Source: Candidatus Multiplicimicrobium inquinatum (GTDB lineage: Bacteria; Omnitrophota; Omnitrophia; Omnitrophales; Aquincolibacteriaceae). Taken from it: a stretch of DNA of 11,310 nt. The notes beneath the pieces are model-generated. The model worked only from the letters and a program-made list of their open reading frames with translations, ran no database searches and was not told the DNA's origin. Below, piece by piece: positions 1 to 6,523 of this stretch; position 1 is the first letter of the stretch; each line of letters starts with the position of its first letter. Where the stretch lies: positions 1 through 11,310 of the forward strand of contig DDUN01000058.1 in assembly GCA_002344825.1 (NCBI GenBank). The letters are read 5' to 3'. The translations under genes were made by a program, and so were the position numbers.

Positions 1-54
1 CATAATTTCCACAAGGGTAAAACCCTTCTGGCCTTTTTGAAGTTTATTAATCAT
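1..54 (-). CDS. Type IV prepilin-like protein, N-terminal fragment (runs off left edge)
   Basis: Only the first 18 codons are in the window. They read MINKLQKGQKGFTLVEIM, a class III (prepilin) signal. It has a short, lysine-rich leader ending in Gly, and the processed protein would start with Phe and carry the conserved Glu at mature position 5, followed by a hydrophobic stretch that is cut off here. The G|FTLVE junction is the site that PilD-type prepilin peptidase cleaves and N-methylates in type IV pilins and type II secretion pseudopilins. The ATG at 54-52 is well supported by AAGGAG at 67-62, 7 bases upstream, and by a promoter-like sequence further upstream. Major pilin, minor pilin and GspG/H-type pseudopilin cannot be told apart without the rest of the gene. 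Confidence 0.88.
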   Translation of the reverse strand, partial: MINKLQKGQKGFTLVEIM

Positions 55-97
55 GTTCTTTCTCCTTGTTAACGATATGAATTAATGATCTGAAAGT

Positions 98-126
98 AGT
101 ATAATATAGCAATCTTATTATTGCAA
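98..126 (-). promoter_or_regulatory. Sigma70-like promoter of the prepilin gene
   Basis: Read on the minus strand, TTGCAA (126-121, 4 of 6 matches to the -35 consensus) is followed after exactly 17 bases by TATACT (103-98, 5 of 6 matches to the -10). It lies in the 90-base gap after the DUF3108 stop codon and about 45 bases before the prepilin ATG. The pilin can therefore be expressed independently of the upstream gene. Two exact copies of ATAGCAAT (106-113 and 137-144) flank the -35 box. Called from sequence alone. Confidence 0.5.
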
Positions 127-144
127 TAGCTTTTAAATAGCAAT

Positions 145-963
145 TTAATTCTTTTTTACCATGCCTGAAGTGTACTCATGGAGCTTAACTGTAACAACCC
201 CCAAAATAGGCACTTTGACCTTCATCATGAGAGGAATGCGGCCGGAATCAAGGCCTAACCACCCTTGGATCCGCCCCCTCCGAACAAATAAACCCTGAAA
301 TTTAATCTTAGGAGTAAGCTTAACTGTATCAAAATGACCCACTCCATCAATCTTAACTTCTTCAATTCCCCCAACCTCAACTTCGAGATCCCAATTCTTT
401 TCATCCGCATTGACAGGAATAACAATTTTACTGTTCGGCTTAATTTCCTGCATTCGAAACCAAAATCCGGCCGAAACCTGGTCCTGGACATTCTTTGGGA
501 TAAGCATGATCTTTTTTGACCCATTGGTCAGCGAATGGTATTCCGCTTCATGCTTCTCCTGATCATAAGTCATTTTCTCATGAACCTTGTATCGCCCCTC
601 ACTGAGATTTTTCTCATAAGAAAGTGAGTGAAAATGCTCAGCATCAACGTAGGAGTGATGCGTGTCCCGGACACGGTATAAATAATCAATGACGGACCTT
701 GATCGGACATTCACTTCAATGTGATAGGCAGAGCGCCCGTGAATCTCCACCAACTCCTTCACATGCGCCTCAGCTTCCCCGACTGTCATCCCAAGATAGG
801 AAATCAGATAAAGAAACCTCTCGCCGACATAAAGCGAAGTCGGCTTTAGCTCCGAAGCACGGTACCGCGGCAACTCATTTCCGGCAAAAACAGGGGTTGC
901 TATAATCAGAGCTAATGCAATCCGCCAAACCAACTCAAACTTAAAGCATCGCGTTAAAAACAT
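145..963 (-). CDS. DUF3108 family exported protein
   Basis: From the ATG at 963 the protein is 272 residues. It opens with a basic and aromatic n-region, a hydrophobic core (IALALIIATPVFA) and an AxA-type cleavage site before GNELPRY, so it should be secreted to the periplasm or outer membrane. The mature part begins with VGERFLYLISYLGMTVGEA and continues with alternating beta-strand-like segments (YHIEVNVRSRSVIDYLYRVRD, then a DAEHFHSLSYEKNLSEG stretch). This is the pattern of DUF3108 proteins, which have no assigned biochemical role. A GTG at 990 would add nine residues (MRHFKRPRA). Neither start has a well-spaced ribosome site: GAGGG lies only 2 bases from the ATG, and nothing precedes the GTG. 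I prefer the ATG because it gives a more usual signal peptide. The gene diverges from the DAHP synthase gene and precedes the prepilin gene. Confidence 0.8.
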   Translation of the reverse strand: MFLTRCFKFELVWRIALALIIATPVFAGNELPRYRASELKPTSLYVGERFLYLISYLGMTVGEAEAHVKELVEIHGRSAYHIEVNVRSRSVIDYLYRVRDTHHSYVDAEHFHSLSYEKNLSEGRYKVHEKMTYDQEKHEAEYHSLTNGSKKIMLIPKNVQDQVSAGFWFRMQEIKPNSKIVIPVNADEKNWDLEVEVGGIEEVKIDGVGHFDTVKLTPKIKFQGLFVRRGRIQGWLGLDSGRIPLMMKVKVPILGVVTVKLHEYTSGMVKKN

Positions 964-1046
964 AGCCCTCGGTCTTTTGAAATGCCTCACATATAAAAAA
1001 ATATCGTCGCTTAATCGAATTTGTATATACTAACACCTCATCCGTA

Positions 1047-1074
1047 TTGAGATTTTAATAAATTTCAATCAAAT
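1047..1074 (+). promoter_or_regulatory. Possible promoter of the DAHP synthase gene
   Basis: In the 147-base divergent gap, TTGAGA (1047-1052, 5 of 6 to the -35) is followed after 16 bases by TCAAAT (1069-1074, only 4 of 6 to the -10). It is the best plus-strand candidate I found, but the -10 is weak. The remaining leader up to the ribosome site at 1122 shows no clear attenuator or leader peptide. Confidence 0.25.
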
Positions 1075-1137
1075 GCTTTGCGCCGCCCTGCCGTAAAAAG
1101 CAATAGGGGTTCGGCTCTTTTGGAGAGGTTTTAAAAA

Positions 1138-2166
1138 ATGGCTTTTATATTTAAAAACAGAATACCGAACGCTGAAGAAGTTTTATCTGAAATTCCTTTA
1201 AAGAAAGATTTGGCGCAAATTAAAGCCAAGCGCGATAAAGAAATCCGCGATGTCTTTGAAGGTAAAAGCGATAAGTTCATTCTTGTCATCGGACCATGCT
1301 CCGCGGACAACGCCGACGCCGTATGTCAGTATGTTTCACGACTCCGCAAGGTTCAGGAGAAAGTTCAAGACAAGGTTCTTTTAATTCCGCGCATGTACAC
1401 CAACAAGCCCCGCACAACCGGCGTAGGATACAAGGGAATGGCGCATCAGCCTGATCCAAATGAACCGCCGAATATTGTCGCGGGGATCAAAGCCATTCGC
1501 CGCATGCACATTCGTGCGCTTGAAGAATCCGGACTCCCCGCGGCGGATGAAATGCTTTATCCGGGTAACTCGCCTTTTTTAGCGGATTTATTAGGCTACG
1601 TCGCCATTGGTGCCCGTTCCGTTGAAAACCAGCAGCATCGTCTCACCGTCAGCGGCATGGATATTCCCGTTGGGCTTAAAAATCCCACAAGCGGAGACTT
1701 GTCCGTCATGCTGAACGGCATTTATGCGGCTCAACAACCGCATGTTTTCATTTATAGCGGATGGGAAGTTGAAACAACCGGTAATCCTCTAGCTCATGCT
1801 ATTTTGCGCGGCGCGTCGAATCCGCTGATTGGAAACGTTCCCAACTATCACTATGAAGATCTGATCAATACCATGGAATACTACATAGAACGAAAACTCG
1901 CCAATCCGGCGATTTTGGTGGACACAAGCCATGCCAATTCAGGAAAAAAGTTTGAAGAACAACCCCGCATCGCCAAAGAAATTTTACTGAACCGTAAATT
2001 TTCCGACATACTCAGAAAGAGCGTCAAAGGCATCATGATCGAAAGCTACCTCGTTGAAGGAACTCAGAAAATCGGTGACGGGGTTTTCGGTAAGTCGATT
2101 ACAGATCCTTGCTTGGGCTGGGCTGATTCAGAAAAGCTTATCTACGACATCGCAGACCTTCTTTAA
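1138..2166 (+). CDS. aroG: 3-deoxy-7-phosphoheptulonate (DAHP) synthase, class I (AroG/AroF/AroH type)
   Basis: The product condenses phosphoenolpyruvate with erythrose 4-phosphate to DAHP, the committed cytoplasmic step of the shikimate pathway. The 342-residue length is close to the ~350 of E. coli AroG. Family motifs are intact and in order: IGPCS with the metal-ligand Cys54, KPRTTGVGYKG (substrate loop, 90-100), GARSVENQQHR (158-168), VGLKNPTSGD (178-187), DTSHANS with His265, MIESYLVEGTQ with Glu302, and KSITDPCLGW with Asp323. These match AroG metal ligands Cys61, His268, Glu302 and Asp326. The start is firm: GGAGAGG at 1122-1128 lies 9 bases before the ATG. The gene stands alone on the plus strand with no other aro gene nearby. 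Which aromatic amino acid inhibits it cannot be read from sequence, so the symbol aroG means family rather than isoenzyme. The stop codon lies at the edge of the following palindrome. Confidence 0.95.
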   Translation: MAFIFKNRIPNAEEVLSEIPLKKDLAQIKAKRDKEIRDVFEGKSDKFILVIGPCSADNADAVCQYVSRLRKVQEKVQDKVLLIPRMYTNKPRTTGVGYKGMAHQPDPNEPPNIVAGIKAIRRMHIRALEESGLPAADEMLYPGNSPFLADLLGYVAIGARSVENQQHRLTVSGMDIPVGLKNPTSGDLSVMLNGIYAAQQPHVFIYSGWEVETTGNPLAHAILRGASNPLIGNVPNYHYEDLINTMEYYIERKLANPAILVDTSHANSGKKFEEQPRIAKEILLNRKFSDILRKSVKGIMIESYLVEGTQKIGDGVFGKSITDPCLGWADSEKLIYDIADLL

Positions 2167-2288
2167 TTCGCTGAAAAAGGCTCGTCTGCGGCGTTGCATC
2201 CGTCACTCCCTCATGCGGCGTATTTTTCCATACGCCTCTTCGGTCGTTCGGACGCGCCTTGCATTCAAGCCTTTTTGATCGAATTAAC
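2163..2288. repeat. ~125-bp imperfect palindromic intergenic repeat between convergent genes
   Basis: The outer arms are TTAATTCG..AAAAAGGCT at 2163-2182 and its inverted copy at 2269-2288, matching at 17 of 20 positions. The centre is a clean hairpin, GGCGTAT (2217-2223) and ATACGCC (2230-2236) around a six-base loop. Between these, the two flanks are only partly complementary (TGCATCCG against CGGACGCGCCTTGCA). The left arm contains the TAA of the DAHP synthase gene. The right arm encodes the last seven codons of the alkD gene, VNSIKKA, and its TGA stop at 2265-2267. AAAAAGGCT...AGCCTTTTT gives a T-run on each strand, so it may act as a two-way terminator. The architecture resembles REP/MITE-like palindromes scattered in many bacterial genomes, but family membership is unproven here because this is the only copy in view. 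Confidence 0.65.
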
Positions 2289-2993
2289 TTTCCTTATACC
2301 TAAATATTTACGACGGATATTAGGATGAAATTTTTCAATTGCGTAGCGCAACATGGTGCGCGGCATATATTTCGCATTTTTATTCAAAAATCGCTCTAAA
2401 GATTTAACATCTCTTTTCCCCGCTTCGCGAAGCATCCACCCGCAGGCTTTATGCATCAAATCTTCTTCATCATTCAGCAATTTTTCACAAAGATCAAAAG
2501 TCGTTTTTAAATTGCAATTACGAATAAAATGCCAAGTTGCCACAACCGCGATACGGCGATCCCAGAGCGATGATGCCTCCGCCAACTTAAATAAGAGTCG
2601 ACGGGATTTATTCTTTAAATAAGCTCCCACAATCGGCGCGGTACTTTGATCCACAAGATCCCAATTGTTAACAAATTTTTTAAAACGGATGTAAAAATCA
2701 AATATCTTTTTCTGCTCTGCCTCATCCGATTTACCAAATCGCTTAACAAGAATCAAAAGCGCCAAAAGCCGTTCTTCATGTATGGGCGATTGAATAAGCG
2801 CGGCAATATCCGAGAAAGATAAACAGGAAGTTCGCGGCAAAAGACTTCGAACCTGAGGAACCGTAACACCGACAAAGCGGTCACCCTCTCCGTATTGCCC
2901 AACTCCGCATTTAAAAAAGGATGTCAGAATTTTTTGCTTTGCCGGCGAAGCAAGTCCGCGAAGCTTTTTTCGAACTTGAATCAGAGAAAGCAT
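2265..2993 (-). CDS. AlkD-like DNA alkylation repair protein
   Basis: The product is a HEAT-repeat-type DNA glycosylase that removes positively charged alkylated bases such as 3-methyladenine and 7-methylguanine. From the ATG at 2993 it is 242 residues, a normal length for AlkD. The N-terminus (VRKKLRGLASPAKQKILTSFFKCG.., then GEGDRFVGVTVPQVR at 35-49) aligns with AlkD proteins. Key residues of Bacillus AlkD have counterparts with the right spacing: Trp111 and Asp115 in NNWDLVD (Trp109/Asp113), Arg147 in WDRRIAV (Arg148) and Trp186 in ACGWMLRE (Trp187). An ATG at 3086 would add 31 residues and overlap the amidase gene by 52 bases. I prefer 2993 because it matches the family N-terminus, although no clear Shine-Dalgarno precedes it. 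It follows the amidase stop by 41 bases, so translation may be coupled. The C-terminal tail NSIKKA comes from the palindromic repeat. Confidence 0.88.
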   Translation of the reverse strand: MLSLIQVRKKLRGLASPAKQKILTSFFKCGVGQYGEGDRFVGVTVPQVRSLLPRTSCLSFSDIAALIQSPIHEERLLALLILVKRFGKSDEAEQKKIFDFYIRFKKFVNNWDLVDQSTAPIVGAYLKNKSRRLLFKLAEASSLWDRRIAVVATWHFIRNCNLKTTFDLCEKLLNDEEDLMHKACGWMLREAGKRDVKSLERFLNKNAKYMPRTMLRYAIEKFHPNIRRKYLGIRKVNSIKKA

Positions 2994-3034
2994 GGGTGAA
3001 TTGCAATGGGATCGCAGATGCAGAGTCAAAACGA

Positions 3035-3901
3035 CTAGCGGATCATCTGGGAGAATTTCCCCCACGGAAACAATCTCCCCGGACATTCTGTTACTGCGCC
3101 CGGCACGCCCCCGTGCGGCATCACACGATTATGGGAAATATTGTAAGCGGATCTCAGTTTACGGACTAAAAAGGCCAGCGCTTCCAACTGATTGTCATAA
3201 ACATAGTTTTGGCTGTAATTTCCGACAATCGAACACCCGATCGCGACAGGATTCATATTGCTGGCTTTGGTGTGCGCGCCGTCTTCCTGGTTATACCAAC
3301 GCGGCCCCGGCTCGATTAATCCTAAGCGCTGATTATTTTTTGAACCGTTTCCCACAAGAAAATGATACCCAAGACTGTGATATCCGCGTGACTTATGAAA
3401 ACGGTCAATCGACATCATATCGCCCATATCCGATGCGGTGTGGTGAATAATAATGTATTTCCATTTATTGTTGCGATAAAGCGGCACTTGATCAAAAGTG
3501 AAAGACGGCATCGGCGGATGGGTTTCGGGGAGAATCAAAGTCGTTCCTTTGGGAACGTTGGTGACATCCGAAATACTATTCATCTGAATAATCTGTTCAA
3601 TGGGAACATCGTACATTTTGCTGACACGCCAAACAGTTTCACCCTGCGAAAGAACATGCGCGACTAAACCATTCCCCAACGGACCGCCGCGTATAGCGGA
3701 AGGCGGTCTCCGTAAAACACGTCCGCCGGAAGGCCCTGTCTCAGTAGTACACCCTGGAAGCATCAGCCCCAAAGCGGCTGCGCCTATCCATTTCAAAAAA
3801 TTACGGCGGGAATCATCCCGAGCCGGAGCCAAAGCGGGAGCGGAATTTAAAGGCAAAGGATCGGAATGATGATGATTCGGATTATTGCAAATTTCACACA
3901 T
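3035..3901 (-). CDS. Tat-exported lipoprotein N-acetylmuramoyl-L-alanine amidase with LysM domain
   Basis: The product should cleave the bond between MurNAc and L-Ala in peptidoglycan at the cell envelope. The 288 residues contain, in order: an unusual leader with Cys2, Cys5 and His10-12; a textbook twin-arginine motif SRRNFLK (31-37) and hydrophobic stretch; a lipobox LPGC with Cys51 as the lipidated residue; a low-complexity linker; a LysM domain at about 81-125 (HVLSQGETVWRVSKMY...NVPKGTTLILPE); and an Amidase_2/PGRP-type zinc amidase at about 146-288. Zinc ligands are probably His153 (IIHHTA), His263 (MPHGG) and Cys273 (TECPGR), with catalytic-type Tyr179 in LGYHFLV, as in T7 lysozyme. 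The ATG has no strong ribosome site (a GGGA lies 10 bases away), but no later Met keeps the Tat signal. A 130-base gap separates it from the VTT gene upstream. alkD follows at once. Recycling, daughter-cell separation or muropeptide sensing are all possible roles. Confidence 0.9.
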   Translation of the reverse strand: MCEICNNPNHHHSDPLPLNSAPALAPARDDSRRNFLKWIGAAALGLMLPGCTTETGPSGGRVLRRPPSAIRGGPLGNGLVAHVLSQGETVWRVSKMYDVPIEQIIQMNSISDVTNVPKGTTLILPETHPPMPSFTFDQVPLYRNNKWKYIIIHHTASDMGDMMSIDRFHKSRGYHSLGYHFLVGNGSKNNQRLGLIEPGPRWYNQEDGAHTKASNMNPVAIGCSIVGNYSQNYVYDNQLEALAFLVRKLRSAYNISHNRVMPHGGVPGAVTECPGRLFPWGKFSQMIR

Positions 3902-4031
3902 GGTTTAGAGTCCCAAAAATCACTTTTGCTTAAAAAACAAGAAGAAAACAACCTCTGAAGTTATCGGCTAGCCCCAAAGAAGCTTAACCCCGTAAACAGT
4001 CTACTCCGACTGTCAAATTCATGCCTGGCGT

Positions 4032-4694
4032 TTATTTACGCCTCAGCTTTTCAAAAAACCGCTTCAAATACCAGCTGAGAATAAGTGTCGCCAAAATACC
4101 AACCGCCAACAATCCCCATTCCAAAGGGCTTTTTTCACGCCCTGCCGCTTGCCCTCCCGTTAAATGCCCTACCCACGCATAAACCGAAGCAGAAGGAATC
4201 GTTCCCACAAAAGCAGTCATACCATACAGCCAGGCACGAATCGGAGTCGCTCCAAAAAAATAATTTCCGATTGAAAAAGGAAAGATTGGCGTCAACCGTG
4301 CGAGAACAGCTATTTTCCAGCCTTCCTTTCTGACGGCTTCGTCCAATAATTGAAACTGCGCGTTTTTCTCTGATTTTTTGCGCACCCATGCCCGCAAACC
4401 ATAACGCCCGATTAAAAGCGCCATCACTGATCCTAAACTATTTCCAAGCAAGCATAAAAAAACCGCCAGAGGAAAAGGGAATAAAGCGCCGGACGCTAAA
4501 GTTAAAACTACGGAGGGGAAAAATAAAAGACAGCTTAAAATATAAATTCCCAGAAACGCGGGCGGAGCCCAAAAACCTAAACTTTTAACCGCGGACAGAA
4601 TAGCTTCAAAGAAACCTGATTTCTTGGCCCAAATCGCGAAAGCAACAACCCCCGCCAGCACGCACACCCGCAAAACTATTTTCACTTGCTTCAT
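4032..4694 (-). CDS. TVP38/TMEM64 (VTT/DedA-superfamily) inner-membrane protein
   Basis: This 220-residue polytopic membrane protein has hydrophobic segments at about 5-23, 45-72, 74-96, 127-148, 155-176 and 193-212, and a very basic C-terminus (KRFFEKLRRK). The VTT signature is clear: the FFPSVVLTLASGALFPFPLA region (58-77), GRYGLR (96-101), and LARLTPIFPFSIGNYFFGAT (131-150), which is the re-entrant proline/arginine motif of the family. Distant homologues in the DedA and TMEM41/VMP1 groups scramble or transport lipids, but no substrate is established for bacterial TVP38-type proteins, so none is assigned. Its ATG overlaps the cmoB stop codon (ATGA at 4694-4691), implying translational coupling. 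The link to a tRNA-modification pair is unexplained. Confidence 0.9.
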   Translation of the reverse strand: MKQVKIVLRVCVLAGVVAFAIWAKKSGFFEAILSAVKSLGFWAPPAFLGIYILSCLLFFPSVVLTLASGALFPFPLAVFLCLLGNSLGSVMALLIGRYGLRAWVRKKSEKNAQFQLLDEAVRKEGWKIAVLARLTPIFPFSIGNYFFGATPIRAWLYGMTAFVGTIPSASVYAWVGHLTGGQAAGREKSPLEWGLLAVGILATLILSWYLKRFFEKLRRK

Positions 4695-5656
4695 GGTTTC
4701 TCCGCGATAAATACTGCCCGTTTTGGCGCGGGATAATCTTCGATCGTTTTCGTAATGTCCGAAGAATTCAAAAAATCATCCAGTGATTCAAACGTCATCC
4801 ATTCCGTTTTACGCTGCTCTTCAAGCGTCGTCACGGAAACATCCACGCATCGGGCATTCTGAAAACCAGCTTGTTGAAGCCATGATTCCGCGGCCAAGCA
4901 AGAAGGAACATGCCAAACGTTACGCATTTTCGCGTAACGTTCTGTGGGCTTGAGCACATCTTCTTTACCGCCGTCGATCACCAGCGTCTCAAGCACAACT
5001 TGCCCGCCCGGACGCAAAAAATCATTCAATCTTTTCAAATGTTCCAAAGGATCACGACGATGATACAAAAGCCCCATAGAAAAAACTGTATCAACCCCGT
5101 TTAGGTTCGCAGGCAACTCTTCAACGCCAAGAGGCAACACCATAGTCTTTGAGCTTTGAATATATTTTTGCATAACTTGAAACTGAAAAAAATAAAGCCA
5201 TGAGGGATCAACACCCAAAGCCAAGCGGGCGCCCTCACCGAGCATACGCCAAAGATAATACCCATTTCCACAGCCAAGATCGAGAATGAGCCTATCTTTT
5301 AAAGGCTGAATTGATTTTTGAATACGCTCCCACTTCAAATCGGAACGCCACTCGGTATCAATCAACGTGCCAAATAGCTCAAAAGGTCCCTTGCGCCATG
5401 GGTGAAACTTCATCAAAATTTCGGGCAAGCGGCGTTCTAATTTCAAATCAGAAAGCTGCCCGATCAAAATCGCGTTTCGATTTAAATCAATTTGAGAAGG
5501 AACAACCTCTGGTAACTCAGCAAAAGCCCTGCTCCATTTTTCAAAGTCGCCTTGCCCGGGGTTTTCAATTTTTTGCTCGGCAAGCTTTTTCAGTTCGCCT
5601 GCATATTGAGCCAGTGATGTCGCTGACAAAGCCTGAAAAAAAAGATCGAAATTCAT
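4691..5656 (-). CDS. cmoB: tRNA U34 carboxymethyltransferase CmoB
   Basis: CmoB transfers the carboxymethyl group of carboxy-S-adenosylmethionine to 5-hydroxyuridine at tRNA wobble position 34. This forms 5-carboxymethoxyuridine (cmo5U), which widens codon reading in four-codon boxes. The 321 residues match the length of E. coli CmoB (323), and conservation runs end to end: PWRKGPF (86-92), DTEWRSDLKW (100-109), the SAM-fold motif LDLGCGNGYYLWRM (125-138), FSMGLLYHRRDPLEHL (192-207), VLETLVIDG (221-229), SVTTLEEQRKTEWM (274-287) and YPAPKRAVFIAEKP at the end. The start overlaps the cmoA stop by four bases (ATGA, 5656-5653) and the stop overlaps the VTT start in the same way, so all three should be on one transcript. 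The enzyme that hydroxylates U34 (TrhO or TrhP) is not in the window. Confidence 0.96.
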   Translation of the reverse strand: MNFDLFFQALSATSLAQYAGELKKLAEQKIENPGQGDFEKWSRAFAELPEVVPSQIDLNRNAILIGQLSDLKLERRLPEILMKFHPWRKGPFELFGTLIDTEWRSDLKWERIQKSIQPLKDRLILDLGCGNGYYLWRMLGEGARLALGVDPSWLYFFQFQVMQKYIQSSKTMVLPLGVEELPANLNGVDTVFSMGLLYHRRDPLEHLKRLNDFLRPGGQVVLETLVIDGGKEDVLKPTERYAKMRNVWHVPSCLAAESWLQQAGFQNARCVDVSVTTLEEQRKTEWMTFESLDDFLNSSDITKTIEDYPAPKRAVFIAEKP

Positions 5657-6372
5657 TTAACCGCAATAATCGAGGCAAAATTAAAACACCGAAACCACAA
5701 GTATATTTTTGAAAAACCGGCCTGCTTTAACCGTTCTTCATGGACCCGTAAAGTTTCAGGAATGAGTACTTTTTCTAGCGCGGTTCTCTTCTGGCTTATT
5801 TCCAAGTCGGAATACCCTTGAGCTTTCTTAAACTCTTCATGCAATTTCCGCTGGGTTTCCCGTTCAGCTTTAGTTTCAAAATCAACTTTTTCGGATAAAA
5901 CCAGCGCTCCGCCGGAATTAAGTCCCGCATAAATTTTCTTTAAAAGAGTGAGGCGGTTTGCCTTGGATATAAACTGCAAAACAAAATTAAGCATCACAAA
6001 GGACGCGTTTTTGATTCCGGCTGACTCCGCTTTGCCGCAGTCAAGCAAAACACTTGCTTTGTATTTGCCGCGCAGATTCTTTTTTGCTTTAGATAACATC
6101 GCCGCGGAAGGATCAAGCGCAATCAGTTCATAAGCTTGATCCGGAACCGCATTCAACACCGCCCGTGAAGCCGCTCCTAACGAGCAGCCTAAATCATAAA
6201 CACGTGTGCGAGGCTTAACAAACTGAGCGGCTAGCACGCCGCACATATGAACAATGTCGGAATAGCCCGGCACCGAGCGGCTGATCATGTCGTCAAAAAC
6301 ATTGGCAACTTTTTGATCAAAGACAAACTTGGAGATTTTCTTGCGCGGCTTGGAGTAAATTTTATCTTTCAT
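5653..6372 (-). CDS. cmoA: Carboxy-S-adenosyl-L-methionine synthase CmoA
   Basis: CmoA converts SAM and prephenate to carboxy-SAM (Cx-SAM) plus phenylpyruvate, supplying the cofactor for CmoB. The 239 residues are close to E. coli CmoA (247). Shared blocks are FDQKVANVFDDMISRSVPGY (18-37), the SAM-binding motif VYDLGCSLGAAS (58-69), ALDPSAAML (85-93), MLNFVLQF (127-134), GLNSGGALVLSEK (150-162), GYSDLEISQKRTALE (186-200) and LWFRCFNFASIIA (225-237). The Arg in ISQKR corresponds to the residue that holds the Cx-SAM carboxylate in E. coli CmoA. The ATG has no Shine-Dalgarno sequence next to it. Instead, a perfect 7-bp hairpin ends 15 bases upstream. It is the first gene of the cmoA-cmoB-VTT operon, separated from fadJ by a terminator. 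Confidence 0.96.
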   Translation of the reverse strand: MKDKIYSKPRKKISKFVFDQKVANVFDDMISRSVPGYSDIVHMCGVLAAQFVKPRTRVYDLGCSLGAASRAVLNAVPDQAYELIALDPSAAMLSKAKKNLRGKYKASVLLDCGKAESAGIKNASFVMLNFVLQFISKANRLTLLKKIYAGLNSGGALVLSEKVDFETKAERETQRKLHEEFKKAQGYSDLEISQKRTALEKVLIPETLRVHEERLKQAGFSKIYLWFRCFNFASIIAVK

Positions 6373-6387
6373 AAAATATTTCGGCAG

Positions 6388-6404
6388 GTCAGGCTAGGCC
6401 TGAC
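6388..6404 (-). other. Short perfect hairpin in the cmoA leader
   Basis: GTCAGGC (6388-6394) and GCCTGAC (6398-6404) form a perfect 7-bp stem with a three-base loop, 15 bases before the cmoA ATG (16 counting from the start-codon edge). No separate Shine-Dalgarno sequence follows the stem, and the AGG that could serve as one lies inside it. It may tune cmoA translation, or it may be half of a larger repeat. The role is inferred. Confidence 0.4.
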
Positions 6405-6441
6405 TCCTTTTACTACCCTCCCACCACTTTGCCGATGAGTG

Positions 6442-6516
6442 AAAAAACCATGATTCAAATGCGAGTTCCGCAGGCCAAAGGCCGAGGACTGTCTGAGCAT
6501 TGAATCATGGTTTAAA
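6442..6516 (-). terminator. Long composite stem-loop terminator after fadJ
   Basis: AAACCATGATTCA (6445-6457) pairs exactly with TGAATCATGGTTT (6501-6513). The stem continues, after one bulged A, through ATGC/GCAT, and there is a separate inner GGCC-AAA-GGCC apex at 6473-6483. Transcribed on the minus strand, the stem ends in six U residues (complement of 6442-6447). It starts 8 bases after the fadJ stop, as expected for a Rho-independent terminator, though the stem is longer and more imperfect in the middle than is typical. Confidence 0.65.
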
Positions 6517-6523
6517 GCGAATC

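Noticed and set aside
4011..4016. Perfect TTGACA on the minus strand upstream of the amidase gene, with an ACAGTC/GACTGT inverted repeat (3996-4013)
   Set aside because: At 16-18 bases downstream there is only G-rich sequence with no -10 match, and the hairpin has no U-run, so neither a promoter nor a terminator can be supported.
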